Part shown: positions 53,240 through 63,202 of the stretch, in pieces
Position numbering within the stretch: the stretch's first letter is position 1
Layout of the letters: every line of letters starts with the position of its first letter
Assembly (NCBI RefSeq): GCF_029222705.1
Contig: NZ_JARGZF010000001.1
Location: 802,437 to 866,436, forward strand
Origin: Knoellia sp. p5-6-4
GTDB lineage: Bacteria > Actinomycetota > Actinomycetes > Actinomycetales > Dermatophilaceae
DNA: 64,000 nt
Direction of reading: 5' to 3'
Notes under the pieces: model-generated
Seen by the model: the letters and a program-made list of their open reading frames with translations, nothing else
Database searches by the model: none
What the model was told of the DNA's origin: nothing
Translations under genes and position numbers: made by a program

Positions 53240-54508
53240 GTGAGCAACCAAAGGGAATCCTCTCAGGAGCATTGGGTAGTCCTCGGAAGTGCCAATGGCA
53301 GCACCAACCTTGGCGACGAGAGCATGTGGGAGGCCACCGTCCAAGAGTTGCGTAGAGTCCGAGGGCCGGTGCACGTCTATACGGATGGGCATCCAGCCTT
53401 CGATGCGCCAATGTCCAATGTGACCGTTCTCCCATATCTACACTCCATTCTTCGCCGCGGCAGCGGCTTGGTGCCGGCCTTGGCCGAGAGAGCCATCAGT
53501 TACCCTGGCCGCAATACCTACGCTCTCCGACGCGCAGCGAAGTTGGCCACAGATTGGTCGACTGAACGCCTTGCCGCGCAATGGCGCGCGGCTATCGCAA
53601 ATTCGGTTGGAGTGATTGTGAGCGGTGCTGGAGCAGTCACAGATGACTACGCTGCGCACGGTGTAGCCGCGTGGTCCCTAATAGCGAGATGGGCGCAGGA
53701 AATGGCTAAGCCCGTGGGTTTCTTGGGGCAGGGTGTAGGGCCACTCAGCAGTCCTCGGGTGCGAGCTGAGGCCAAGGTCATGCTCGAAATCGCCTCAGCG
53801 ATCAATGTTCGTGAAGCCGGCTCGGTCGAAGTCATCAGGGGCCTGGGTGTTCGCAAGGCTGTCTCGCTGTCTCCGGACTGGGCCATACTCAACGAGCCCG
53901 AGGTTCACGACAGGGAAGTCGCGAGCGAGTTGGCTCATCAACTCTTTGACGGCAAGCCGTTCTTTGCCCTGTCCTGGCATCGCCGACACAACACCAGTCG
54001 CAGGGATATCGCACAATTGTCCAAGTTCGGTGAGTTGTTTGTGCGTCGGGCCCTTGATGATCGTATGGGGGTAGCGTTTCTACCAAATATGATTGCTACG
54101 GGTTACTCGGACGACCGCGCGACCTTCGACCTCGTTGCATCGACTTGGGGGAGCGCCGCACGTGAAGCCGTAAAGGTGATCCGCACCCCCATAGGCTCAC
54201 GGGCAAGTCGCGCCTTCTTGGGATTGGCCATTGGAGTGGTCGCCACCCGGTATCATCCGCTCGTACTCTCACTTGCCGAACAAACGCCATGCGTAGGCAT
54301 CTCGTACGACGAATATTACGACCAGAAGCTACGCGGGGCGTCAGCATTGTTCGGACTGTCTCAGAATGTCTTGCCACTGGCGAGCGTTGAGGCTGACGAT
54401 GTCCTTCGTTGCCTGGAAGCGAGTCACCCCCTGGAGGTCACCTCGGAACTGGATGGCAACCGGTTGGCACTCGCCGACTTCGTATCAGTTTGCACGGAGC
54501 GCGGATGA
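53240..54508 (+). CDS. polysaccharide pyruvyl transferase
   Basis: 422 residues. Start GSANGSTNLGDESMWEATVQ (the G-x-x-N-x-G-D motif), GVIVSGAGAVTDDYAA, KPVGFLGQGVGPLSSPRVRA, a second-half SLSPDWAIL, and RASRAFLGLAIGVVATRYHP with the catalytic R-Y/F-H-P. The family adds pyruvate ketals from PEP to sugars of exopolysaccharide or teichoic acids. GTG 53240 start. It is the last gene of the low-GC block. Confidence 0.88.
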   Translation: MSNQRESSQEHWVVLGSANGSTNLGDESMWEATVQELRRVRGPVHVYTDGHPAFDAPMSNVTVLPYLHSILRRGSGLVPALAERAISYPGRNTYALRRAAKLATDWSTERLAAQWRAAIANSVGVIVSGAGAVTDDYAAHGVAAWSLIARWAQEMAKPVGFLGQGVGPLSSPRVRAEAKVMLEIASAINVREAGSVEVIRGLGVRKAVSLSPDWAILNEPEVHDREVASELAHQLFDGKPFFALSWHRRHNTSRRDIAQLSKFGELFVRRALDDRMGVAFLPNMIATGYSDDRATFDLVASTWGSAAREAVKVIRTPIGSRASRAFLGLAIGVVATRYHPLVLSLAEQTPCVGISYDEYYDQKLRGASALFGLSQNVLPLASVEADDVLRCLEASHPLEVTSELDGNRLALADFVSVCTERG

Positions 54509-54541
54509 GAGGACGCGCGAGCGGGACTCATCAGGCATTCG

Positions 54542-55696
<1,155 letters not shown>

Positions 55697-56001
55697 TGCG
55701 GAAACACCTCAAGGGGAAAGGCCGCATAGGGGCCGAAGAAAGGGAATTGCGTGGGGCTCACAGCAGCACCTACGACACGGATAGCCGGGGGTGTGGCCAC
55801 TCAAACGCAGATCGAAAAACAGCGCGGGGGTTGCCCGCATCACCCACTGTGGCACACATCGGGCAGACACGACCACGGGTGTTACGCGAGTGTGACGCGT
55901 GACGCAGGTGAAGGTGGCAGGATGCGAGTTATCCACAAGGCGGTGGCCGGTGGCCGTCCTCCGGTCCCCGCCGCACGGCATACCCGGAAGGATCGTCCTC
56001 G
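55697..56001. other. 305-nt divergent intergenic region
   Basis: Holds the promoters of malic enzyme (leftward) and the amino-acid ABC operon (rightward). A run of related words, GTGTTACGCGAG then GTGTGACGCGTGACGC, at ~55,878-55,905 may be a regulator site. A GGCATAC word and a GGAAGGA ribosome site lie just before the ABC gene. No gene was seen. Confidence 0.5.
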
Positions 56002-56907
56002 ATGACCTCACGCACCCGTCCCGCCGTCATGCTCCTGGCGGGTCTGGCCTCGGCAGGCCTTGCCCTGAGCGCCTGTGGCTCCGACTCGCTCTCCACGGGC
56101 GGCGGCGCCACCTCCCAGCCGGTCACCTCAGCGAGCGCCCAGGAGGACCTCGCCGCCAAGGTCCCCGAGAAGATCAAGTCCAAGGGCACCATCGCCATCG
56201 GGGTCGACGCCTCCTACGCCCCCAACGAGTTCCTTGCCGGCGACGGCAAGACCGTGCAGGGCTTCGACGTCGACCTCTTCAACGCGGTCGCCCAGAAGTT
56301 CGGCCTCAAGACCCAGTGGGTGCCGGCCAACTTCGACTCGATCATCGTCGGCGTGCAGTCCGGCAAGTACGACATCGGCGTCTCGAGCTTCACCATCAAC
56401 GACAAGCGCAAAGAGCAGGTCAACATGGTGAGCTACTTCAACGCCGGCACCCAGTGGGCGGCCGCCCCGGGCAACCCCAAGAAGGTCGACCCGCAGAAGC
56501 CGTGTGGCCTGAAGGTCGCCGTGCAGAAGGGCACCGTGCAGCAGGAGGAGGACCTGCCGGCCAAGGTCAAGGCCTGCGAGGCCGAGGGCAAGCCGCTCGA
56601 GGTGCTGCCGTTCACCGGCCAGGACCAGGCCACCTCGGCGGTCGCCACCGGCAAGGCCGACGCCATGCTGGCCGACTCCCCCATCGTCGCCTACGCCGTG
56701 AAGCAGTCGGGCGGCAAGATCGAGGCCGTCGGCGACATCTACGACGCCGCTCCCTACGGCTACGTCGTCGCCAAGGACCAGAAGGAGTTCGCCGAGGCGA
56801 TCACCGAGGCCCTCAAGGCGCTCGACGAGTCCGGCGACTACAAGAAGGCGCTGGGCAACTGGGGCGTGGAGGCGGGCGCCATCAGCGACTTCGCCGTCAA
56901 CCCCTGA
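56002..56907 (+). CDS. amino-acid ABC transporter substrate-binding lipoprotein
   Basis: 301 residues. A lipoprotein signal with lipobox LSAC (Cys25) follows LLAGLASAGLA. The family 3 solute-binding domain has GTIAIGVDASYAPNEFLAGD, GFDVDLFNAVAQKFGL, DIGVSSFTINDKRKEQVNMV and GKADAMLADSPIVAYAV. It captures a polar amino acid and delivers it to the permease encoded next (TGATG overlap). Confidence 0.93.
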   Translation: MTSRTRPAVMLLAGLASAGLALSACGSDSLSTGGGATSQPVTSASAQEDLAAKVPEKIKSKGTIAIGVDASYAPNEFLAGDGKTVQGFDVDLFNAVAQKFGLKTQWVPANFDSIIVGVQSGKYDIGVSSFTINDKRKEQVNMVSYFNAGTQWAAAPGNPKKVDPQKPCGLKVAVQKGTVQQEEDLPAKVKACEAEGKPLEVLPFTGQDQATSAVATGKADAMLADSPIVAYAVKQSGGKIEAVGDIYDAAPYGYVVAKDQKEFAEAITEALKALDESGDYKKALGNWGVEAGAISDFAVNP

Positions 56908-57866
56908 TGAGCGAGCACATCACGACAGCGGAGCGCCCGGGACGGATCGACGCCGTCCCGGTGCGCCACCCGCTGCGGTGGGTGGCGGTGGCCGTCATCG
57001 CCGTGCTCATCGCCATGTTCGTCAACATGGTGCTGACCAACGAGGCGTTCAACTGGTCGTTCGTGTTCGAGGCGATGCAGCAGAACGCGGTCCTGGAAGG
57101 CCTCTGGAAGGGCACCATCCTCGTCACCGTGCTGGCCATGCTGATCGGCATCTCCGGGGGCATCATCCTCGCGGTGATGCGCCTGTCGCCCAACCCGGTG
57201 CTGTCCTACAGCGCCTGGGTGTTCACCTGGTTCTTCCGCTCGGTGCCCCGCCTGGTGCTGCTGACCACCATGGGTGCCCTGGGCATCCTGTTCCAGGGCG
57301 GGATCTCCTTCGGCGTGCCGTTCGACACCGAGATCATGAACCTGCTCGGCATCGACAGCGACCTGCGCTTCCTCACCCTCGACGCCAACCAGGTCTTCGT
57401 CGGCATCGCCGGCGGTGCCATCGGCCTGGGCCTCAGCGAGGCGGCCTACATGGCTGAGATCGCGCGCGCGGGCATCCTCTCGGTCGACGAGGGCCAGCGG
57501 GAGGCCGCCGAGGCGATCGGCATGAGCAGCAGCCAGACCATGCGCCGCATCGTGCTCCCCCAGGCGATGCGCGTCATCGTGCCGCCGACCGGCAACGAGA
57601 CGATCGCCATGGTGAAGGACACCTCGCTGCTCATCGGCCTGCCGCTGATCACCGAGCTCTTCTTCCAGCTCCAGTCGATCGGCTCGCGGACCTACCAGGT
57701 GTTCCCATCGTTCGTCGCGGCCATCCTCTTCTACCTGGTCATCACCAGCGCTTTCATGGTCGGGCAGTACTTCCTGGAGAAGCGGTTCGGCCGCGGCTTC
57801 GGGCAGCCGTCCGGTGAAGGCGACGGCCGGGTCGCCCGCCTGCTCGGAAGGGGCGCAGCACATTGA
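56907..57866 (+). CDS. amino-acid ABC transporter permease (HisM/GlnP type)
   Basis: 319 residues, five to six TM helices. [20 protein letters not shown] is the usual TM entry. The EAA loop is [20 protein letters not shown] followed by [17 protein letters not shown]. Unusually long periplasmic segment with [20 protein letters not shown]. It is a single permease, so probably homodimeric. The stop overlaps the ATPase start (TTGA). Confidence 0.92.
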   Translation: MSEHITTAERPGRIDAVPVRHPLRWVAVAVIAVLIAMFVNMVLTNEAFNWSFVFEAMQQNAVLEGLWKGTILVTVLAMLIGISGGIILAVMRLSPNPVLSYSAWVFTWFFRSVPRLVLLTTMGALGILFQGGISFGVPFDTEIMNLLGIDSDLRFLTLDANQVFVGIAGGAIGLGLSEAAYMAEIARAGILSVDEGQREAAEAIGMSSSQTMRRIVLPQAMRVIVPPTGNETIAMVKDTSLLIGLPLITELFFQLQSIGSRTYQVFPSFVAAILFYLVITSAFMVGQYFLEKRFGRGFGQPSGEGDGRVARLLGRGAAH

Positions 57867-58696
57867 GCACCGCACCTGAGACCGCTGAGACCCCCCGCCA
57901 GGAGCCGCACCGGGAAACCGAGGCGCTGGTCCACGCAGTCAACGTCACCAAGGCCTTCGGCCGCAACGAGGTGCTCAAGGGCATCGACATGGACGTGCGC
58001 AAGGGCGAGGTCGTCTGCCTGCTCGGACCCTCCGGGTCGGGCAAGACGACCTTCTTGCGCTGCATCAACCAGCTCGAGAACATCGACGGCGGCCGCATCT
58101 GGGTCGACGGTCACCTCATGGGCTACGCCGACAAGGGCGGCCGGCTCCACCGGCTGCACGACAAGGACATCGCCGCCCAGCGCCGCGACATCGGCATGGT
58201 GTTCCAGCGGTTCAACCTCTTCCCCCACCTGACCGCCATCGAGAACGTCATGGAGGGCCCGGTCCAGGTCAAGCGGCGGAACAAGAGCGACGCCAGGGCG
58301 CGCGCCCTCGACCTGCTCGAGCAGGTGGGGCTGGCCGACAAGGAGAAGGCCTACCCAGCCCAGCTCTCCGGTGGTCAGCAGCAGCGCGTGGCCATCGCCC
58401 GGGCGCTGGCGATGGACCCCAAGCTGATGCTCTTCGACGAGCCCACCTCGGCGCTCGACCCCGAGCTCGTCGGCGAGGTGCTCGACGTCATGCGGCAGCT
58501 GGCCAAGGAGGGCATGACGATGATCGTCGTCACCCACGAGATGGCCTTCGCCCACGACGTGGCCGACCGGGTCGTCTTCATGGACGGCGGCGTGGTCGTC
58601 GAGGAGGGCCCGCCGAGCGAGTGCATCGACAACCCGCAGCACGAGCGCACACGCAAGTTCCTGCAGCGCATGCGGCAGGAGCCGCGCAGCGTCTGA
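57863..58696 (+). CDS. amino-acid ABC transporter ATP-binding protein (GlnQ/HisP type)
   Basis: 277 residues. Walker [22 protein letters not shown]-loop [20 protein letters not shown], signature [17 protein letters not shown], Walker [21 protein letters not shown] and the switch [16 protein letters not shown]. The TTG start overlaps the permease stop. A short N-terminal Pro/Thr/Glu-rich extension is present. It is the last gene of the importer operon, ended by a strong hairpin. Confidence 0.95.
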   Translation: MSTAPETAETPRQEPHRETEALVHAVNVTKAFGRNEVLKGIDMDVRKGEVVCLLGPSGSGKTTFLRCINQLENIDGGRIWVDGHLMGYADKGGRLHRLHDKDIAAQRRDIGMVFQRFNLFPHLTAIENVMEGPVQVKRRNKSDARARALDLLEQVGLADKEKAYPAQLSGGQQQRVAIARALAMDPKLMLFDEPTSALDPELVGEVLDVMRQLAKEGMTMIVVTHEMAFAHDVADRVVFMDGGVVVEEGPPSECIDNPQHERTRKFLQRMRQEPRSV

Positions 58697-58709
58697 CCCT
58701 GCGCTCGTT

Positions 58710-58751
58710 CGTATGCCGTGCGCGTCCGCCGACGGGCGCGCACGGCATACG
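58710..58751 (+). terminator. terminator hairpin made of inverted GTATGCC words
   Basis: CGTATGCCGTGCGCG and CGCGCACGGCATACG form a perfect 15-bp stem with a 12-nt loop, 14 nt after the ATPase stop. Both arms carry the over-represented word. Confidence 0.8.
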
Positions 58752-58806
58752 CGGGGGCATGATGGGCACACGGTGGGGCCGTGACGTCAGGAGGTCTGGG
58801 GACGCG

Positions 58807-59238
58807 ATGATCGCTCTGGGGTTGGTGAAGGTGACCGGGCGCTCGATGGAGCCGACGCTGCACACCGGCGACCGCATGGTCGTGCTCAACGGCGCGCCGC
58901 CCAAGCTCGGCCGCCTGGCGATCGTGCGGCTGCCGCCCGACGACCACGGGGCGCCCCGGCCGCTCGCGATCAAGCGCGTGACCATGCGCGACCCCGACGA
59001 CCCCAGTCGCTACTGGGTCGAGGCCGACAACCAGGGCGCCGAGGGCGTCGTCGACTCGTGGACCCTCGGGCAGTCCCTCCCGCGCGAGCACATCCGGGCC
59101 CGGGTGCTGTTCCGCATCCCCCAAAGCCTCTCGCTCGCCGAGGGGGTGCGCCTCCGCCACCTGCTGGGAGCGGCCTACCTGCTCAGGGCGTTCGCCAGGT
59201 TGTGGGGGCGCCGTGCGGGGTCTTCCGGGCGGGGGTAG
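58807..59238 (+). CDS. sodX: S26-family peptidase, probable Ni-SOD maturation protease
   Basis: 143 residues. The catalytic Ser is in VTGRSMEPTLHTGDRMVVL and the catalytic Lys in LAIKRVTMRDPDD, the Ser/Lys dyad of signal peptidase I-like enzymes. It is short and lacks a clear N-terminal TM. It lies 45 nt upstream of the Ni-SOD gene. In streptomycetes and cyanobacteria the linked protease (SodX/SodT) cleaves the SOD leader to expose the N-terminal His, so the context supports this role. ATG 58807 has an AGGAGG ~12 nt upstream, slightly far. Confidence 0.88.
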   Translation: MIALGLVKVTGRSMEPTLHTGDRMVVLNGAPPKLGRLAIVRLPPDDHGAPRPLAIKRVTMRDPDDPSRYWVEADNQGAEGVVDSWTLGQSLPREHIRARVLFRIPQSLSLAEGVRLRHLLGAAYLLRAFARLWGRRAGSSGRG

Positions 59239-59283
59239 GTTTGCGGGTGCACGTGATCGTCCGACTTTGCAGAAGGGATTCGC

Positions 59284-59682
59284 ATGCTCTCCCGTTTCTT
59301 CACCACCGTTGAGGTCAGCGCCCACTGCGACCTTCCGTGTGGCGTGTACGACCCCGCCCAGGCCCGCATCGAGGCCGAGTCCATCGCCAAGATCTGCGAG
59401 AAGGTCGCGGACAACAACGACGCAGACTTCCGGATGCGCGCGGCGATCATCAAGGAGCAGCGCTCCGAGCTGGTCAAGCACCACCTGTGGGTGCTGTGGA
59501 CCGACTACTTCAAGCCCCCGCACTTCGAGAAGTACCCCGAGCTGCACACCCTCTTCAACGAGGCCACCAAGCTCGCCGGCGCCTCGGGCACCAAGGGCTC
59601 GTTCGACGCCGACGCCGCCCAGCAGCTGCTCGGCAAGATCGACGAGATCGACCGCATCTTCAAGGAGACCAAGGCCGCCTGA
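59284..59682 (+). CDS. sodN: nickel superoxide dismutase
   Basis: 132 residues. A 13-residue leader (MLSRFFTTVEVSA) is followed by the Ni-hook HCDLPCGVYDPAQARIEAES: His14 becomes His1 after cleavage, with the two Cys as thiolate ligands. The remaining helices (RMRAAIIKEQRSELVKHHLW, LWTDYFKPPHFEKYPELHTL) match the four-helix-bundle hexamer subunit. It disproportionates superoxide in the cytoplasm. A GAAGGG ribosome site lies upstream, with a strong terminator downstream. In relatives it is repressed or activated by the Ni-responsive Nur; no Nur box was identified here. Confidence 0.98.
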   Translation: MLSRFFTTVEVSAHCDLPCGVYDPAQARIEAESIAKICEKVADNNDADFRMRAAIIKEQRSELVKHHLWVLWTDYFKPPHFEKYPELHTLFNEATKLAGASGTKGSFDADAAQQLLGKIDEIDRIFKETKAA

Positions 59683-59698
59683 GCCTTCCTCTCCACGA

Positions 59699-59732
59699 GA
59701 AGCGCCCGTCCCACTCCCGGGGCGGGCGCTTC
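59699..59732 (+). terminator. sodN terminator hairpin
   Basis: GAAGCGCCCG pairs with CGGGCGCTTC, extended by CCC/GGG, around a short loop. It begins 17 nt after the stop. Confidence 0.8.
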
Positions 59733-59764
59733 CGCATGGTCGGGCGCTTTCGCATGCCAGGGCT

Positions 59765-60208
59765 TCAGCGCCCCGGCGGGCCGAGATACATGGTGACCAG
59801 CCGGCACCAGTTCCGTCCGCACCACTGAGTGGTCACGTGACGCCAGGGCTGGGCCTGGCCTTGTGCCGTGGTGAGCCAGAGCCCCGAGGGCGCCCACTCC
59901 AGGCCGTCGGTGCTGAAGAACCAGACGCAGTCCGAGCGCTTCGGCTGCTTGGGGCAGACCTGCGGACCGGCGAGCTGGACCGCGACCCAGGACGGCCACA
60001 GCTCTGCGCTGGGGAAGACCCGCGTGTAGGTCAATGGTGCGCTCTCGCCGAAGGCGGTGCTCGCCTGACCCTCGAGGGCCCTGGCCTCACCACCGAGGTG
60101 GCAGCCCCCGCACAGACAGGCACCCGCTCCGAACGCCACCACTGCGCTGGCCACCATGGCCACCACCGCCGTGCCTTGAAGATGAAGGCCCCCGCCGGCA
60201 CCAGTCAA
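59765..60208 (-). CDS. unknown secreted or membrane-anchored protein
   Basis: Up to 147 residues. One hydrophobic N-terminal segment (GTAVVAMVASAVVAFGAGA) is followed by a Cys-rich turn (CLCGGCHLGG) and an extracellular-type domain with Cys pairs and several Trp (CPKQPKRSDCVWFFSTDGLE; WCGRNWC). Starts TTG 60208, GTG ~60172 and ATG ~60157 are all possible and none has a good ribosome site. It is not a clear lipobox. The family is unknown; the Cys pairs suggest disulphides outside the cell. Confidence 0.55.
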   Translation of the reverse strand: MTGAGGGLHLQGTAVVAMVASAVVAFGAGACLCGGCHLGGEARALEGQASTAFGESAPLTYTRVFPSAELWPSWVAVQLAGPQVCPKQPKRSDCVWFFSTDGLEWAPSGLWLTTAQGQAQPWRHVTTQWCGRNWCRLVTMYLGPPGR

Positions 60209-60407
60209 ACGCTAAGCACCGCGGCCGGTACATCCCTCAACCTAACCAAAGCCTCCGCAAGAGGAGGAGCCCACGAGGCGTGGCCAGCGGCGGGCAGGTA
60301 TCCCATTTGTTACCTATGCGGGGGGCTGCATATCCCCATTCCCAGCGGTAACTGAATACGGTGAGAGACGGTCTGCGACCGCAGGCGACCGCTCACCTGG
60401 AGGTTCA

Positions 60408-60719
60408 ATGGTGAATCCCGAGTTCGACGACGTCGACCACGACACCGTCCCACCCGCCAACAAGGGCATGCTCGCCGTCGCGGGCGTGCTGCTGGCGCTG
60501 CCCATGATCGCGCTGGCCTGGGTCGGCAGCTACGCGAAGGTCGAGCCCAAGCTCGGCGGCTTCCCGTTCTTCATCTGGTACCAGTTCCTGTGGGTGTTCC
60601 TGTGCTCGGCCATGACCTACGGCGCCTACAAGCTGGTGCTCAAGGCCCGGCCGCACCGCCCCCTGCCCGGCCACCGCGACGACGAGACCCGCCGACGTGA
60701 CGAGGAGGACGGCCGATGA
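60408..60719 (+). CDS. DUF3311 small membrane protein
   Basis: 103 residues with two TM helices (MLAVAGVLLALPMIALAWVG; FIWYQFLWVFLCSAMTYGAY) and a basic/acidic C-terminal tail. DUF3311 proteins are routinely encoded before a sodium:solute symporter and are thought to be its small partner (compare the YhdT/PanF-type pairs). Good GGAGG ribosome site. The stop overlaps the symporter start (ATGA). GGTGAG and CTCACC flank the leader and could pair near the ribosome site. Confidence 0.9.
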   Translation: MVNPEFDDVDHDTVPPANKGMLAVAGVLLALPMIALAWVGSYAKVEPKLGGFPFFIWYQFLWVFLCSAMTYGAYKLVLKARPHRPLPGHRDDETRRRDEEDGR

Positions 60720-62386
60720 CCGCCCTGCTGCCCGCCGCGACCAACACCGGCGTCAACTACGTCGCCCTCGCGGTGCTCATCGCGCTCTTCCTGCTCGTCA
60801 CCGTGATGGGCTTCTGGGCCACCCGCTGGCGCGCCGCCACCTCGATGGAGTCGCTCGACGAGTGGGGCCTCGGCGGCCGCAAGTTCGGCACCTGGGTGAC
60901 CTGGTTCCTCCTCGGCGGTGACCTCTACACGGCATACACCTTCGTCGCCGTGCCGGCGGCGATGTTCGCCCTCGGGTCGGTCGCCGGGTTCTTCGCGGTC
61001 CCCTACACGATCGTGCTCTACCCGATCATCTTCATCTTCATGTCGCGCCTGTGGTCGGTCAGCCACCGCCACGGCTACGTCACCCCGGCCGACTTCGTGC
61101 GCGGCCGCTACGGCTCGCGCGGGCTCTCGCTCGCCGTGTCGGTCACCGGCCTGCTCGCGACGATGCCCTACATCGCGCTCCAGCTCGTCGGCATCCAGGC
61201 CGTGCTCGAGGTGACCGGCGTCGGCGGTGAGTCGCTGCTGGCCAAGGACCTGCCGCTGTTCATCGCGTTCGCCCTGCTGGCGGCCTACACCTACAGCTCG
61301 GGCCTGCGCGCCCCGGCGGTCATTGCGTTCGTCAAGGACACGCTGATCTACCTCGTCATCATCGTCGCCGTCATCTACCTGCCGTCGAGGTTCGGCGGCT
61401 GGGAGGCGATCTTCGGTGCCGCCGAGGAGAAGATGGCCGCCACCAACCCGGCCACCGGCAAGCCCAACGGCGCGTTCATCCCCAACAGCCAGCAGTACTG
61501 GGCCTACGCCACGCTCGCGTTCGGCTCGGCCATGGCGCTGTTCATGTACCCGCACTCGATCACGGCGACGCTCTCCAGCGGCAGCCGCAACACCATCCGC
61601 CGCAACGCCTCGATCCTGCCGGCGTACTCCTTCGTGCTCGGCCTGTTGGCCCTGCTCGGCTGGGTCGCCATCGCCGCGGGCACCAAGCCGATCGGCCTCG
61701 ACGGCAAGCCCAACGCGCAGCTGGTCATCCCCCAGCTGTTCGAGGACGCCTTCCCGTCGTGGTTCGCCGGCGTCGCCTTCGCGGCCATCGCCATCGGCGC
61801 CCTGGTGCCGGCGGCCATCATGTCGATCGCGGCCGCCAACACCTTCACCCGCAACATCTACAAGGAGTTCCTCAAGCCCGACGCCACGCACAAGCAGGAG
61901 GCCCAGATCTCCAAGCTGGTCTCCCTGCTGGTCAAGGCCTTCGCCCTGATCTTCGTGCTGACGCTCGACAAGCAGAACGCCATCAACTTCCAGCTCCTCG
62001 GCGGCATCTGGATCCTGCAGACCTTCCCCGCGATCGTCTTCGGGCTCTACACCCGCTGGTTCCACCGCTGGGCGCTCGTCGCCGGCTGGGCCGTGGGCAT
62101 GGTCTACGGCACCATCACCGCCTACAACGTGATCAACCCGGTGACGGGCAACCACTTCGGCGGCTCGCTGGCAGCCATCCCGATGATCGGCGACATGGGC
62201 TACATCGCCCTGACCGCCTTCGCCATCAACGTCATCATCGCGGCCGTCCTGACGTTCATCTTCAACGCGATGAACGTCGACCGCGGCACCGACGAGACCA
62301 TCATGGGCGACTACTTCGCCGACGCCGGCGACCCCCGCGTCGAGAAGCTCGACACGCCCATCCACCTGCAGACCGGCAACCCGTAA
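60716..62386 (+). CDS. sodium:solute symporter, MctP-like monocarboxylate permease
   Basis: 556 residues, ~13 TM helices of the SSS/LeuT fold. WGLGGRKFGTWVTWFLLGGD (TM1 unwound region), YGSRGLSLAVSVTGLLATMP, FGSAMALFMYPHSITATLSS and AAIAIGALVPAAIMSIAAAN match the SSS family. Pairing with DUF3311 and these motifs suggest monocarboxylate (lactate/pyruvate/acetate) or amino-acid uptake like Rhizobium MctP. Ended by a strong hairpin. Confidence 0.92.
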   Translation: MTALLPAATNTGVNYVALAVLIALFLLVTVMGFWATRWRAATSMESLDEWGLGGRKFGTWVTWFLLGGDLYTAYTFVAVPAAMFALGSVAGFFAVPYTIVLYPIIFIFMSRLWSVSHRHGYVTPADFVRGRYGSRGLSLAVSVTGLLATMPYIALQLVGIQAVLEVTGVGGESLLAKDLPLFIAFALLAAYTYSSGLRAPAVIAFVKDTLIYLVIIVAVIYLPSRFGGWEAIFGAAEEKMAATNPATGKPNGAFIPNSQQYWAYATLAFGSAMALFMYPHSITATLSSGSRNTIRRNASILPAYSFVLGLLALLGWVAIAAGTKPIGLDGKPNAQLVIPQLFEDAFPSWFAGVAFAAIAIGALVPAAIMSIAAANTFTRNIYKEFLKPDATHKQEAQISKLVSLLVKAFALIFVLTLDKQNAINFQLLGGIWILQTFPAIVFGLYTRWFHRWALVAGWAVGMVYGTITAYNVINPVTGNHFGGSLAAIPMIGDMGYIALTAFAINVIIAAVLTFIFNAMNVDRGTDETIMGDYFADAGDPRVEKLDTPIHLQTGNP

Positions 62387-62413
62387 CGGGAACCCGGCCG
62401 CACGGCATACGGC

Positions 62414-62449
62414 AACGGGGGCTCGCACCTTTGGGTGCGGGCCCCCGTT
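62414..62449 (+). terminator. symporter terminator hairpin flanked by inverted GTATGCC words
   Basis: AACGGGGGC/GCCCCCGTT with inner CGCACC/GGTGCG and a TTT loop. A GGCATAC word lies just upstream (62404) and a GTATGCC word just downstream (62464). They could extend or compete with the stem. Confidence 0.85.
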
Positions 62450-62482
62450 CTCATGCCCAGCCGGTATGCCGCGTGGCCCGCC

Positions 62483-63064
62483 TCACCGGGCCAGAGCCTC
62501 CTTGGCCGCCTTGACCCTCCCCTCCGCGCGCAGCCGAGCCTCGGCGTCTCGGCGTTGCTGCATCGCAGCCTGCTGCTGCAGGGCGACCCGGTCGGGCAGA
62601 CCGCGCAGCGAGTCCTTCTTCTCCTTCGCCCCCTGGAAGCGGGCGACGACGTCGTGCGCTGCGCCCTGGTCGACGACGGGCATCTCGACGAGGTCGATGA
62701 GGCTGCCCTTGAGCTCCCCGTAGCGGCTGCTCAGCTCGCGCGCCTGGCCCGCGAGCTCGCCGTAGCTCATCACCCGAGGGACCAGCGCGCACACGGCCGC
62801 GATGAGCGCCGCGACCGACACCAGCGCCTTGGCGCCGGCACCGGACTCGCTGTCGATCACAGGCCAGATCGCCAGACCGGTCATCGCCGCGATGACTCCC
62901 GAGAGCAGTGCCCAGAAGTCAGCCGCCTTCTGCTTGCGGTCCGCGTAACGCGGCAGCTCCTCCACCCAGAAGTCCGTGCTCCTCAGACACACCTGGAGCC
63001 GATGCCGCGACACCGGCACCATCGCGGTCTGCGTGCCCGCGCTCGACGTGGTGTCGACGTTCAT
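62483..63064 (-). CDS. SLATT-like two-TM protein
   Basis: 193 residues. A helical N-terminal segment (LRSTDFWVEELPRYADRKQK) leads into two adjacent TM helices (FWALLSGVIAAMTGLAIWPV; ALVSVAALIAAVCALVPRVM). A helical tail follows, with YGELAGQARELSSRYGELKG and an Arg/Ala-rich end. This matches the architecture of SLATT domains (2TM pore-like effectors linked to nucleotide-signal and SLOG systems), but no cyclase, SMODS or SLOG gene is visible in the window. ATG 63064 is preceded by GGGGAGGTGGAGG. Assignment is by architecture only. Confidence 0.6.
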   Translation of the reverse strand: MNVDTTSSAGTQTAMVPVSRHRLQVCLRSTDFWVEELPRYADRKQKAADFWALLSGVIAAMTGLAIWPVIDSESGAGAKALVSVAALIAAVCALVPRVMSYGELAGQARELSSRYGELKGSLIDLVEMPVVDQGAAHDVVARFQGAKEKKDSLRGLPDRVALQQQAAMQQRRDAEARLRAEGRVKAAKEALAR

Positions 63065-63202
63065 GGACCTCCACCTCCCCTGCTGGCGGAGCGCACCCCT
63101 GCTGTGGTTGCCGTTGACCCCGCCTGCGCTCATTCACCTGCAGTTGGTGACGTGGAGCAAGAGTCGAGGGTCCTGCCTGCGGGGCAACTTTCCGCCGTGC
63201 CC

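Noticed and set aside
60350-60407. Possible riboswitch before the DUF3311/symporter genes
   Set aside because: Only a loose GGTGAG/CTCACC pairing and a duplicated GCGACCGC word were seen. No known riboswitch core could be aligned by eye.
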